From Eubacteriales bacterium (GTDB lineage Bacteria > Bacillota > Clostridia > Oscillospirales > Oscillospiraceae), in the NCBI GenBank assembly GCA_030539285.1, contig JAUNSH010000026.1:1-39668 (forward strand): DNA of 39,668 nucleotides. The letters are read 5' to 3'. Below the pieces are notes generated by a model, which was not told the origin of the DNA, ran no database searches, and saw only the letters and a list, made by a program, of their open reading frames with translations. Position 1 is the stretch's first letter, and every line of letters starts with the position of its first letter. The position numbers were made by a program, and so were the translations under genes. This document shows, one piece after another, positions 1 through 8,691 of this stretch.

Positions 1-440
<440 letters not shown>

Positions 441-470
441 TTATTGGGCCAATCGCTCTTCTTTCAGAGG

Positions 471-604
471 GTAGGGCGGGGGTGGTGCTCCGCGCAGCGA
501 ATTGAAATAATAATGATTGCCAGTGGCAATCATACCACAATTCATTGCTCCCGTCGTTTCCACAATGCTGCTTCGCAGATGGCGGGAGCAAGCCCCCGCC
601 CTAC
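471..604. repeat. Dispersed palindromic repeat R1 (subfamily A)
   Basis: The ends GTAGGGCGGGGG and CCCCCGCCCTAC form a terminal inverted repeat. The right half matches R3 (3485-3557), including GCGGGAGCAAGCCCCCGCC. The centre has diverged and carries another perfect palindrome, ATGATTGCC-agt-GGCAATCAT, at 513-533. It fills most of the ilvA-leuA gap. Confidence 0.8.
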
Positions 605-638
605 CTTGGTATCGGAAGGAAAGCGATTCGCTGATATT

Positions 639-1832
639 TTATACTATCTTAAACCCTGCGTCCTTCAGGGCCTGGGTGATTTGCTGAACGTGGTCATAAT
701 TTCGGGTCTCCAGGGTCAGCCGCAGATAGCAGCCGTTGATGGATTCGGTTTCGCCGTTGCGCTCGTGGTGGACGGAAATCACGTTGCCGCCGCACTGGGC
801 GATGATCCGGGATACTTCCATCAACTGACCGGGCTTGTCCGCCAATTCGATCAGCAAGTTGGTGGTTCTGCCGGACTTCATCAGGCCCCGGTCAATGACC
901 CGGGACAGGCTGGTCACGTCGATGTTGCCGCCGGAGATCAGGCTGACCACCTTTTTGCCCTCCAGCGGGAACTTGTGGAACATGGCGGCGGCGACAGAGA
1001 CCGCGCCTGCGCCCTCGGCGATCATCTTCTGCTTTTCGATGAGGGCCAGAATGGCGGCGGCGATCTCATCCTCGGTGACGAGGGCAATGTCATCCACGTA
1101 ATTTTTCACCATTTCGTAGGTAATTTCGCCGGGCTTCTTCACGGCGATGCCGTCGGCAATGGTGGAGACTTTCTCGAGGGCTTCCATGTGGCCGTGGTTG
1201 ACCGCGTTGAACATACTGGGGGCGCCTGCCGCTTGGACGCCGTAGACCTTGACGTGGGGGGAAATGGACTTGATGGCGCAGGCCACGCCGGAGATCAGTC
1301 CGCCGCCGCCGATGGGCACGATCACCGCGTCCACGTCGCTCATTTCGTTCATGATCTCAAGGCCGATGGTGCCTTGCCCGGCGATGACGTACTCGTCATC
1401 AAAGGGGTGGACGAAGGTGTAGCCCTGTTCCTCTTTCAGTTCCAAGGCCTTATTGTAGGCGTCGTCATACACGCCGGGCACCAGACACACCTGAGCGCCG
1501 TAGCCCTTGGTGGCCTCCACCTTGGAGATGGGGGCGGTGTCCGGCAGGCAGATGAGAGAGGAGATGCCGCACTTGCTGGCTGCCAGTGCCACGCCCTGGG
1601 CGTGGTTTCCGGCGGAACAGGCAATGACGCCCTTGGCCTTTTCCTCGTCGGACAGCATGGCGATCTTGTAGCCGGAGCCGCGGAGCTTAAAAGAGCCGGT
1701 CTTTTGCAGGCACTCGGGCTTTAAATACAGCTCGCAGTCCTCGGCGATGCCGTAGGCCTTTGCCAGCGGGGTGGGACGGATGATATCCTTGAGGATGACG
1801 GAGGCGTGGAAGATCTTGTCAATTGTGACCAT
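639..1832 (-). CDS. ilvA: Threonine ammonia-lyase (threonine deaminase)
   Basis: PLP enzyme converting L-threonine to 2-oxobutanoate and ammonia, the entry step to isoleucine. The 397-aa product has the PLP lysine in TGSFKLRGS (K49), the substrate loop SAGNHAQG near 73-80, and the phosphate-binding loop GGGGLISG near 175-182. A single ACT domain occupies roughly the last 70 residues, so this is the one-ACT clostridial form and not the two-ACT E. coli form. A GGAAAGGA ribosome site lies about 11 bases before the ATG. Expression is placed under the T-box leader just upstream. A catabolic role cannot be excluded from sequence alone, but the leader and the leuA and ilvE neighbours favour biosynthesis. 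Confidence 0.95.
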   Translation of the reverse strand: MVTIDKIFHASVILKDIIRPTPLAKAYGIAEDCELYLKPECLQKTGSFKLRGSGYKIAMLSDEEKAKGVIACSAGNHAQGVALAASKCGISSLICLPDTAPISKVEATKGYGAQVCLVPGVYDDAYNKALELKEEQGYTFVHPFDDEYVIAGQGTIGLEIMNEMSDVDAVIVPIGGGGLISGVACAIKSISPHVKVYGVQAAGAPSMFNAVNHGHMEALEKVSTIADGIAVKKPGEITYEMVKNYVDDIALVTEDEIAAAILALIEKQKMIAEGAGAVSVAAAMFHKFPLEGKKVVSLISGGNIDVTSLSRVIDRGLMKSGRTTNLLIELADKPGQLMEVSRIIAQCGGNVISVHHERNGETESINGCYLRLTLETRNYDHVQQITQALKDAGFKIV

Positions 1833-2157
1833 TTTTATCTTTTTCCTTTCCGGTATTGAAGAATAAAGGCTATAAAAATACCCTGCCTCTTCAATCCTAA
1901 AGAGACAGGGCCTTTACATACATAAAAACCTTGCGGTACCACTCTTTTTGCCGCGAAACGCGACCACCTCACGACGGTCCAACAACCGTCCCCCGCTGTA
2001 TCGGTCGGGCTCCGTCCCGCCTACTTGGAAATTCCGTTCAGCAAGGCCGCTCAGAGGCCAGTATACAGTTTCACCCGCCGCTGCCTCGCACCACCCGGCA
2101 GCTCTCTGGAGGAGGAAGGAAACTGCTTTATCCTCTTCAAAGCGTTCTCTCTATGTG
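1833..2157 (-). promoter_or_regulatory. T-box leader of ilvA
   Basis: Read on the minus strand, the T-box core AGAGTGGTACCGCAAGG lies at 1929-1945. It is followed by a terminator with arms 1881-1891 and 1900-1910 and a TATTTTTATA run. Stem I is visible: CGCT/AGCG at the base, AGAGG/CCTCT above a GA-rich asymmetric loop, then CAGTTTC/GAAACTG. The T-box family senses uncharged tRNA and antiterminates. The 3' specifier loop reads TATACTGG. AUA (Ile), ACU (Thr) and UAC (Tyr) are all possible triplets, so I do not call the specifier. The leader class is secure; the amino acid is not. Confidence 0.92.
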
Positions 2158-2163
2158 AGGTGG

Positions 2164-2192
2164 ATTATAACACGAATTTTATCGGGTGTCAA
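2164..2192 (-). promoter_or_regulatory. Sigma-A promoter of ilvA leader
   Basis: On the minus strand a perfect TTGACA (2187-2192) and a perfect TATAAT (2164-2169) are separated by 17 bases. Transcription would begin near 2157, just before T-box stem I. Confidence 0.9.
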
Positions 2193-2231
2193 GCACTGAA
2201 ATGCAAAAGTCTTTCAGGGGAATACATATTC

Positions 2232-2381
2232 GTAGGGCGGAGTCATGACTCCGCCGACCCGGTATCGATGATATGAGGCCTGCGATGAATGGAGATTGTT
2301 GGATAGGGACTTACCTATTACCGTTGGACGATAGCCCCAAGAATACGTGACGTGGTCGGCGGGGTCATGACCCCGCCCTAC
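2232..2381. repeat. Dispersed palindromic repeat R2 (subfamily A', 150 bp)
   Basis: Each end is a hairpin: GGCGGAGTCATGACTCCGCC on the left and GGCGGGGTCATGACCCCGCC on the right, with outer GTAGGG and CCCTAC. The interior contains GACCCGGTATCGAT and ACGTGGTC, shared with R7 and R13. The arms differ between the two ends, but each stays self-complementary. Confidence 0.85.
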
Positions 2382-2386
2382 GATGA

Positions 2387-2416
2387 AAACACCGGGGACG
2401 TTCTTGCGTCCCCGGT
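2387..2416 (-). terminator. Terminator of ilvE
   Basis: Minus-strand hairpin with 10-bp arms ACCGGGGACG/CGTCCCCGGT (2391-2400 and 2407-2416) followed by GTTTTC, directly after the ilvE stop codon. Confidence 0.85.
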
Positions 2417-2423
2417 ACAATGC

Positions 2424-3434
2424 TTATTCGATGACCTGGATCCAGCCTTCGGGGGCCTCGATGCGGCCCATCTGGATGCCGGTGAGGGTGTCGTAGAGCT
2501 TCTGGATGGTGGGGCCCATGCCGGCGTAGTGAATTTCCTTGTCGTGGTCAACAATGGTGCCCAAGGGGGAAATCACAGCGGCGGTGCCGCACAGGCCTGC
2601 CTCGGTGAAGTCGCCCAGCTCGGTCAGAGCCACGGGACGCTCCTCCACTTCCATACCCAGATACTCCTTGGCAACGTAGACCAGAGAGCGGCGGGTGATG
2701 GAGGGCAGGATGGTGTCGGACTTGGGGGTGACCAGGGTGTTGCCCTTGACGAAGATGATGTTGGCACCGCCGGTCTCCTCGATGTGGGTGCGGGTGGCGG
2801 AGTCCACGTAGACATTCTCGTCGTAGCCCTTCTCGTGGGCATCCACGATGTTGTACAGGCTCATGGCGTAGTTCAGGCCGGCCTTGACATGGCCGGTGCC
2901 CCGGGGGGCCGCACGGTCGAGATCGGAGATACGCACCGTCAGGGGCTTCACGCCGCCCTTGAAGTAGGGGCCCACGGGAGTGGCAAAGACACGGAACTGG
3001 TACTCATTGGCGGGCTTGACGCCGATGATGGAGTCATAGCCGAACATGAAGGGACGGATGTACAGGGTCGCGCCGGAGCCGAAGGGGGGGACCCAGGCGG
3101 CGTTGGCCCGGACGGTCTGCACGATGGCGTCCACGAACTTGTCCTCGGGATAGACGGGCATCTTCAGACGCTCACAGGACTGGGCCATGCGGGCGGCGTT
3201 CAGGTCGGGGCGGAAGCAGACGATGCGGCCGTCCTCGGCGGTGTAGGCTTTCATGCCCTCAAAGCAGGTCTGGGCGTACTGCAATACGCAGGCGCACTCG
3301 CTCATGGTGATGTTAGCGTCGTCGGTCAGAACGCCCTCATCCCAGGCACCGTTTTTATAATTGGAGACAAAGCGCTTGTCAGTCTTGACGTAGCCGAAGC
3401 CAAGGCTGCTCCAGTCGATATTTTTCTTTTCCAT
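2424..3434 (-). CDS. ilvE: Branched-chain amino-acid aminotransferase
   Basis: PLP aminotransferase performing the last step of leucine, isoleucine and valine synthesis and the first step of their breakdown. The 336-aa protein is a class IV aminotransferase of the BCAT II type: GHVKAGLNYAMSLYN contains the PLP lysine, and TPKSDTILPSITRRSL and CGTAAVISPLGTI are family motifs near the C-terminus. I use the ATG at 3432-3434, which has AGAGG at good spacing; an in-frame GTG nine bases upstream overlaps the ribosome site and is less likely. It has its own promoter and terminator and is not under the T-box. Confidence 0.95.
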   Translation of the reverse strand: MEKKNIDWSSLGFGYVKTDKRFVSNYKNGAWDEGVLTDDANITMSECACVLQYAQTCFEGMKAYTAEDGRIVCFRPDLNAARMAQSCERLKMPVYPEDKFVDAIVQTVRANAAWVPPFGSGATLYIRPFMFGYDSIIGVKPANEYQFRVFATPVGPYFKGGVKPLTVRISDLDRAAPRGTGHVKAGLNYAMSLYNIVDAHEKGYDENVYVDSATRTHIEETGGANIIFVKGNTLVTPKSDTILPSITRRSLVYVAKEYLGMEVEERPVALTELGDFTEAGLCGTAAVISPLGTIVDHDKEIHYAGMGPTIQKLYDTLTGIQMGRIEAPEGWIQVIE

Positions 3435-3484
3435 GGGAAACACCTCTTAATCTTGTACTTCTTGCCTTCCCTTGTAAAACCAAC

Positions 3485-3557
3485 GTAGGGCGGGGGCTTG
3501 CCCCCGCCATCTGCGAAGCAGCTCTGCGGATGCGGCGGGAGCAAGCCCCCGCCCTAC
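3485..3557. repeat. Dispersed palindromic repeat R3 (subfamily A)
   Basis: A 73-bp element with ends GTAGGGCGGGGGCTTGCC and GCAAGCCCCCGCCCTAC. The core reads atctgcgaagcagctctgcgga. It sits in the untranslated leader of ilvE. Confidence 0.85.
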
Positions 3558-3607
3558 ATTGGGGTGTGAGTTGACACTTCTCAAAAGGGGAGCCAAGTGT
3601 TTGCTCC

Positions 3608-3636
3608 ATTTTACCACCGCAAATGCGGAAGGTCAA
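3608..3636 (-). promoter_or_regulatory. Probable ilvE promoter with palindromic spacer
   Basis: Minus strand TTGACC (3631-3636), 17 bases, TAAAAT (3608-3613). The spacer holds CCGCA-aa-TGCGG (3617-3628), a possible operator. The predicted leader of about 165 bases then runs through repeat R3. Confidence 0.65.
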
Positions 3637-3726
3637 TAGGGGAAGTCGAAAAATGTTCCTTTCCGGCGGACAGATGTTCTTGATATAAACGCACAAAAAC
3701 AGTTGGCGAAATTTGTAAAAAATGAC

Positions 3727-3755
3727 TTGACTTTAGCAGTGTAAAGTGGTAAAGT
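3727..3755 (+). promoter_or_regulatory. his operon promoter with candidate YerC/HisR operator
   Basis: TTGACT (3727-3732), 17 bases, TAAAGT (3750-3755). Inside it is the inverted repeat ACTTTA-N6-TAAAGT (3730-3747), overlapping the -35 and spacer, and the -10 repeats the half-site. This suits repression by the TrpR-family protein encoded first in the operon. The promoter is seen directly; the operator role is inference. Confidence 0.65.
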
Positions 3756-3789
3756 TATCAAAAACAAAAAGGCGAAAGGAATCATTACC

Positions 3790-4110
3790 ATGACAAAACT
3801 GCGACACCGTGACGAAGAACTGTTTTATGAAGCGGTCATGACCCTGAGCTCTCAGGAGGATTGCAAACGCTTCTTTGAGGATATCTGCACCATTAAGGAA
3901 TTGCAGGCCATCTCCCAGCGGATGCGTGTGGCCTGCCTGCTGGACAGCGGCAGCAACTATTTGGAGGTGTCGGAGGCCACCGGGGCCAGCTCCGCCACCA
4001 TCAGCCGGGTGAACCGGTGCCTGAACTACGGCAGCGGCTACCGGAAAGCCATCGATAATTTGAAGAAAGCAGGAAAGCTGAATGATGACGGATCAGATCT
4101 GGAGAAGTGA
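3790..4110 (+). CDS. yerC: YerC/YecD family TrpR-like regulator
   Basis: A 106-aa DNA-binding protein of the TrpR/YerC family. The helix-turn-helix region lies near residues 55-80 (LEVSEATGASSATISRVNRC). Family members in Firmicutes are commonly linked to histidine genes and have been proposed as histidine-responsive regulators (HisR). Being the first gene of the his operon with a palindrome in its own promoter, it probably autoregulates the operon with histidine as corepressor; that is inferred. AAAGGA precedes the ATG. Its 3' end overlaps hisZ by 29 bases, so the two are translationally coupled. Confidence 0.9.
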   Translation: MTKLRHRDEELFYEAVMTLSSQEDCKRFFEDICTIKELQAISQRMRVACLLDSGSNYLEVSEATGASSATISRVNRCLNYGSGYRKAIDNLKKAGKLNDDGSDLEK

Positions 4111-5155
4111 GGAGCAGGCGGTGTTCGCCCTGCGGGGGCTGTACCAGCGCTACGGCTATGCTCCCTATAAAATGAGCCAGTTTGAAGAATACGACCTGTA
4201 TGTGCGCAACAAGGATTTTCTGGTTTCGGACAAGATCATCACCTTCTCCGGCGAGGGCGGTAAGCTCATGGCCCTCAAGCCCGATGTGACGCTGTCCATC
4301 GTGAAAAACGCCCCGGAAGCACCGGGCGTGGTGCAGAAGGTCTATTACAGCGAAAACGTCTACCGGGACTACCGGGAGATCATGCAGGCGGGTCTGGAAT
4401 GCGTGGGCGACCTGACCCAGTACGACATCGCGGAAGCGGTGCTGCTGGCGGTGAAGAGCCTGAACATTCTGGGGAGCCGGTATGTGCTGGATATCTCCCA
4501 CATGGGTCTGCTGGCGGCGGTTTTGGAGCGCTGCGGCTTTGATGAAGGTCAGCAAAAACAGGCAATGGGGTGCCTCCGGCAGAAGAATACCCACGATCTC
4601 AAGGCTTTGTGTGGGGAGAATCAGGCGGCGTGGGAAACCTTGCAGGCCATCTCCGCTTGCCGTGGCGGGGCGGAAGCGCTGGAAGCCCTGACGCCTTACC
4701 TGACCGGGGAAGCGGAGCTGGCGGCGGTGCAGGAATTGAAGGCCCTGCTGGAAATGCTGGCCCAAGGCGGCTATGGAGACAAGGTGCGGCTGGATTTTTC
4801 CGTCAGCAACGATCTGGGCTACTACAGCGGCGTGGTGTTCCGGGGATATCTGGAAGGCATCCCGGAAAGCGTCCTGTCCGGCGGGCAGTACGACAAATTG
4901 CCCCGGAAAATGGGAAGGAAAAGCTGCGCCATTGGTTTTGCGGTGTACGCGGATTTGTTACAGGAACTCAACCAGGAAGATAATCTCTTTGACGTGGACA
5001 CCTTGATTCTCCACGACGGAACGGTTTCCCTGACGCGGCTGCACAAGGCGGCGGAAACGGCGGGAAAGGACGGCAGCGTGTTGGTCGCCACGGCCCTGCC
5101 CAAGGGGAGAAGCTGGAAAACACTGGTGGACCTGAGAGGAGGGGCGGTGAAATGA
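4082..5155 (+). CDS. hisZ: ATP phosphoribosyltransferase regulatory subunit
   Basis: HisZ is a catalytically dead histidyl-tRNA synthetase paralogue that assembles with short-form HisG to give active, histidine-inhibitable ATP phosphoribosyltransferase. The 357-aa protein has class II synthetase-like landmarks: a motif-2 region YYSENVYRDYREIMQAG near 86-102 and the HisRS-like SGGQYD near 265-270. It lacks a full anticodon-binding domain. The double ATG at 4082/4085 lies after AGGAAAG and inside the yerC reading frame. It ends in an ATGA overlap with hisG. HisZ and HisG being adjacent explains the short HisG. Confidence 0.93.
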   Translation: MMTDQIWRSEEQAVFALRGLYQRYGYAPYKMSQFEEYDLYVRNKDFLVSDKIITFSGEGGKLMALKPDVTLSIVKNAPEAPGVVQKVYYSENVYRDYREIMQAGLECVGDLTQYDIAEAVLLAVKSLNILGSRYVLDISHMGLLAAVLERCGFDEGQQKQAMGCLRQKNTHDLKALCGENQAAWETLQAISACRGGAEALEALTPYLTGEAELAAVQELKALLEMLAQGGYGDKVRLDFSVSNDLGYYSGVVFRGYLEGIPESVLSGGQYDKLPRKMGRKSCAIGFAVYADLLQELNQEDNLFDVDTLILHDGTVSLTRLHKAAETAGKDGSVLVATALPKGRSWKTLVDLRGGAVK

Positions 5156-5787
5156 AGGATTGGATCAACGTTGCCCTGCCGAAAGGAAGACTGGGTGAAA
5201 AAGCTTACGGGATGCTGAAAAACAGCGGCTACGAATGCCCCGCCATCGAGGATCCGGGACGGAAATTGATCTTTGAGAACCCGGAAAAAATGGTTCGCTA
5301 CTTCTGGGTAAAGCCCTCGGACGTGGCGATCTACGTAGAGCGGGGCGCAGCGGATCTGGGCATCGTGGGCAAGGATATATTGCTGGAATACGAGCCGGAG
5401 GTCTATGAACTGCTGGATCTGAAAATGGGCAAATGCCGCATGGCGGTGGCGGGGAAGAAGGATTTCCGGGATCCGGTGGGGCAGACCTTGAAGGTCGCCA
5501 CCAAATTTCCCAACATCACCCGGAATTTCTACGCCGGAAAGTGCCGGGACATCGACATTATCCACCTGAACGGCTCCATTGAGCTGGCCCCCATTCTGGG
5601 CCTGAGCCATGTCATCGTGGATATCGTGGAGACGGGCACGACATTGCGGGAAAATGATCTGGCGGTTCATGAGGAGATCGTGCCCATCAGCGCCCGGCTC
5701 ATTGCCAACGTGGCAAGCTACCAGTTCAAGGATGCCCAGATCAATGCCATTCGGGAGAGTCTGCAAAAGCAGGTGGAGGAAACATGA
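5152..5787 (+). CDS. hisG: ATP phosphoribosyltransferase, short form, catalytic
   Basis: Catalyses the first step of histidine synthesis, joining ATP and PRPP to phosphoribosyl-ATP. At 211 aa it is the short HisG lacking the C-terminal regulatory domain, so it depends on HisZ. Motifs seen are NVALPKGRLGEKA at the N-terminus, RGAADLGIVGKDIL near 64-77, and the PRPP-binding DIVETGTTLRENDL near 159-172. The start codon lies in an ATGA overlap with hisZ, and the stop in another with hisD. Confidence 0.95.
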   Translation: MKDWINVALPKGRLGEKAYGMLKNSGYECPAIEDPGRKLIFENPEKMVRYFWVKPSDVAIYVERGAADLGIVGKDILLEYEPEVYELLDLKMGKCRMAVAGKKDFRDPVGQTLKVATKFPNITRNFYAGKCRDIDIIHLNGSIELAPILGLSHVIVDIVETGTTLRENDLAVHEEIVPISARLIANVASYQFKDAQINAIRESLQKQVEET

Positions 5788-7064
5788 TCAAGATTATGAA
5801 ATATGGGCAGGTGCCCAATTCGGAAATTTTTGCCCGGGTCACGCCTACCGTGGACGTGGCGGGCATCGTGGCGGACATTCTTTACGATGTGCGCAAAAAC
5901 GGCGACAAGGCGGTGCTAAGTTACTGCGCCAAATTCGACAAGGCGGAGCTTACCACGTTGGAAGTATCCAAAGAGGAAATCGAGGAAGCGCTGACGCTGG
6001 TGGAACCGGAATTTTTGGAGATTTTGAAGGAAGCGGCGGCGAATATCCGCGCTTTCCACTCCCGGCAGGTGCGCAACAGCTTCGTTCTCGCCGACAAGCC
6101 CGGCATCGTGCTGGGCCAGAAGGTGACTCCCATCGAGAAGGTGGGCGTCTACGTCCCCGGCGGCACGGCGGCCTACCCTTCCACGGTGTTGATGGATACC
6201 ATTCCCGCGAAAATCGCCGGGTGCCCTCAGATCGTTATGGTGACCCCTCCCGGCAAAGACGGGAAAATTAACCCTGCCATTCTGGCGGCGGCCAGCATCG
6301 CGGGTGTGGACAAGATTTTCAAAGTCGGCGGGGCACAGGCCATCGCGGCTCTCGCCTACGGCACGGAATCCATTCCGAAGGTCGACAAAATTGTCGGCCC
6401 CGGCAACGCTTTCGTGGCGGAAGCGAAAAAGCAGGTCTTTGGCATGGTGTCCATCGACATGATCGCGGGCCCCAGCGAGATTCTGGTGATTGCCGATGGA
6501 AAGAGTGATCCCGTCCATGTTGCGGCAGACCTCTTAAGTCAGGCCGAGCACGACAAGCTGGCCAGCGCCGTTCTGGTGACGGACAGCGAAAAACTGGCGG
6601 CGGCGGTTGCTGAGGAACTGGAGCGTCAGCTGCCGAAGCTGCCCCGGGAGGAAATTGCCCGGGCTTCCATTGAGAATAACGGCAAGATCATTGTGGCGGA
6701 CAGCCTGATGGCGGGCATTGAGATCGCCAACGAGATCGCCCCGGAACATCTGGAGCTGATGGTGGATGACCCCTTCTCTTACTTGGACGCGGTGAAAAAT
6801 GCCGGTTCTATCTTCATGGGCCGCAGCTGTCCGGAAGCCCTGGGCGACTACTTTGCAGGCCCCAACCACACCCTGCCCACCTCCGGCACGGCCCGGTTTT
6901 CCAGCCCCTTAAGCGTGGATGATTTCGTGAAAAAGAGCCAGTTCAGCTACTATACGGCAGACGCGCTGGGAAATGTGGCGGAAAAAATCGCGGCCTTTGC
7001 CGAAAAAGAGGGCCTGCGTGCCCACGGGCGCAGCGTCCTCGTTCGGAAGGAGGGGGAGGTATGA
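5784..7064 (+). CDS. hisD: Histidinol dehydrogenase
   Basis: Zn-dependent, NAD-linked enzyme oxidising L-histidinol to histidine in two steps, the last in the pathway. The length of 426 aa is standard. Signature motifs are VGVYVPGGTAAYPSTVLM, KIVGPGNAFVAEAKK, DMIAGPSEILVIAD and LLSQAEHD (zinc-ligand Gln and His). EHLELM and GPNHTLPTSGTARF lie nearer the C-terminus. It starts and ends in ATGA overlaps with hisG and hisC, which indicates tight translational coupling. Confidence 0.96.
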   Translation: MIKIMKYGQVPNSEIFARVTPTVDVAGIVADILYDVRKNGDKAVLSYCAKFDKAELTTLEVSKEEIEEALTLVEPEFLEILKEAAANIRAFHSRQVRNSFVLADKPGIVLGQKVTPIEKVGVYVPGGTAAYPSTVLMDTIPAKIAGCPQIVMVTPPGKDGKINPAILAAASIAGVDKIFKVGGAQAIAALAYGTESIPKVDKIVGPGNAFVAEAKKQVFGMVSIDMIAGPSEILVIADGKSDPVHVAADLLSQAEHDKLASAVLVTDSEKLAAAVAEELERQLPKLPREEIARASIENNGKIIVADSLMAGIEIANEIAPEHLELMVDDPFSYLDAVKNAGSIFMGRSCPEALGDYFAGPNHTLPTSGTARFSSPLSVDDFVKKSQFSYYTADALGNVAEKIAAFAEKEGLRAHGRSVLVRKEGEV

Positions 7065-8113
7065 GCCGGTTTTTGAAGGAACAGTATCAGGCCATGGAGG
7101 CCTACACCCCCGGTGAACAGCCCCGGGATATGCAGTACATCAAGCTCAATACCAACGAATCCCCCTATCCCCCGGCCCCTTCCGTGGTGGAAGCCATGAC
7201 GGGGGAGCAGGTGGAGCTGCTGCGGCTGTATTCCGACCCTACGGCTAAAAATTTGAAGGAAAAATTGGCGGGGATGTATGGTGTCCGTCCGGAAAATGTG
7301 TTCGTGTCCAACGGCTCCGACGAGGTGCTGAACTTCGCCTTTATGGCCTTCGGCGGACAGGGAGTGGTGTTCCCGGATATCAGCTACGGCTTTTATGAGG
7401 TTTTTGCTGACCTTTACGCCATTAATGCGGAGAAAATCCCGCTGGAAGAGGATTTTTCCATTGATTATCATAAATACTGCGGCAAGAACAAGCTGGTTGT
7501 CATTGCCAACCCCAACGCCCCCACGGGCATGACCCTTCCCGTGGAACAGATCGAGGAAATCGTCAAGAGCAACCCCGACGCGGTGGTGGTCATTGACGAG
7601 GCCTACGTGGATTTCGGCGGGGAGACCTGTCTGCCGCTGATCCGGAAGTACGACAATCTTCTCGTGACACGGACGTTCTCCAAGTCCCGGTGCCTTGCCG
7701 GCGGGCGGTTAGGCTATGCCTTTGCCAGCCCTGAGATCATCGCGGATCTGGAGAAAATCAAGTATTCCACCAATCCCTACAACATCAACCGCCTGACCCT
7801 GCTGCTGGGCGAAAAAACTGTGGAGGCGGAGGGCTACTATCAGGAAAAGTGCCGGGAAATCGAGGAGACACGGGCGTGGACTGCGGCGAAATTGGAGAAA
7901 TTGGGCTTTACGGTCCTGCCCAGCAAGGCCAACTTCATTTTCGTAAAAACAGACAAAATGGATGGTGGGGAACTGTACAGAACGCTGAAAGCCAAGGGCA
8001 TTCTGGTGCGGCACTTTACGAACCCACGCATCTGTCAGTACAACCGGGTCACCATCGGTACGAAGGCGCAGATGGAAGCCTTTGTTGACACCCTGAAAGA
8101 GGTGCTTTTATGA
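7061..8113 (+). CDS. hisC: Histidinol-phosphate aminotransferase
   Basis: PLP class I/II aminotransferase converting imidazole-acetol phosphate and glutamate to histidinol phosphate. The 350-aa protein shows LNTNESPYPP near the N-terminus, NPNAPTG for cofactor binding, VVIDEAYVDF, and the PLP lysine in TRTFSKSRCLAGGRLGY. A C-terminal substrate region (LVRHFTNPRICQYNRVTIG) ends the protein. ATGA overlaps link it to hisD and hisB. Aminotransferases of this family can also act on aromatic substrates, but the operon position makes the histidine role clear. Confidence 0.95.
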   Translation: MSRFLKEQYQAMEAYTPGEQPRDMQYIKLNTNESPYPPAPSVVEAMTGEQVELLRLYSDPTAKNLKEKLAGMYGVRPENVFVSNGSDEVLNFAFMAFGGQGVVFPDISYGFYEVFADLYAINAEKIPLEEDFSIDYHKYCGKNKLVVIANPNAPTGMTLPVEQIEEIVKSNPDAVVVIDEAYVDFGGETCLPLIRKYDNLLVTRTFSKSRCLAGGRLGYAFASPEIIADLEKIKYSTNPYNINRLTLLLGEKTVEAEGYYQEKCREIEETRAWTAAKLEKLGFTVLPSKANFIFVKTDKMDGGELYRTLKAKGILVRHFTNPRICQYNRVTIGTKAQMEAFVDTLKEVLL

Positions 8114-8691
8114 GAACCAGCGAAATTCAGCGGAACACGGCGGAAACAAAGATTTCTTTGTCCTTGAATCTGGACGGCACGGGAAAGTCCAACATTAACA
8201 CAGGGGTGGGCTTTCTTGACCATATGCTGACTTTGTTCGCCGCTCACGGAAAATTTGATTTGACTGTTATCTGCGACGGAGACACCCATGTGGACGACCA
8301 CCACAGCGTGGAGGACATCGGCATCTGTCTGGGGCAGGCCTTTCAGCAGGCTTTGGGGGACAAGCGGGGCATCACCCGTTACGGCAGCTTCCTGCTCCCC
8401 ATGGACGAGGCCTTGATCCTCTCGGCAGTGGACATTTCCGGCAGAAGCTGTCTGTGCTATGGACTGGATATCCCCACGGAGAAGATCGGAACCTTTGACA
8501 CCGAACTGGTGGAGGAATTCTTTTTGGGCTTCGTCCGCAACTGCCCCATGAGCCTGCACCTGAGGCAGTTGGCTGGCACCAATTCTCACCACATTGTGGA
8601 AGGGGCCTTTAAGTCTGTGGGCCGGGCGCTGAAAGCGGCGGTGGTTCTGGATGGAAGCAACGAAATACCGTCCACCAAGGGGGTGCTGTGA
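8110..8691 (+). CDS. hisB: Imidazoleglycerol-phosphate dehydratase
   Basis: Manganese enzyme removing water from imidazoleglycerol phosphate to give imidazole-acetol phosphate. The 193-aa protein is the stand-alone dehydratase; the phosphatase domain fused to it in enterobacteria is absent. Both metal-binding repeats are visible: GVGFLDHMLTLFAAHG with DTHVDDHHSVEDIGI, and GTNSHHIVEGAFKSVGRAL. It starts in an ATGA overlap with hisC, and its TGA stop shares an A with the hisH ATG. Confidence 0.96.
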   Translation: MRTSEIQRNTAETKISLSLNLDGTGKSNINTGVGFLDHMLTLFAAHGKFDLTVICDGDTHVDDHHSVEDIGICLGQAFQQALGDKRGITRYGSFLLPMDEALILSAVDISGRSCLCYGLDIPTEKIGTFDTELVEEFFLGFVRNCPMSLHLRQLAGTNSHHIVEGAFKSVGRALKAAVVLDGSNEIPSTKGVL

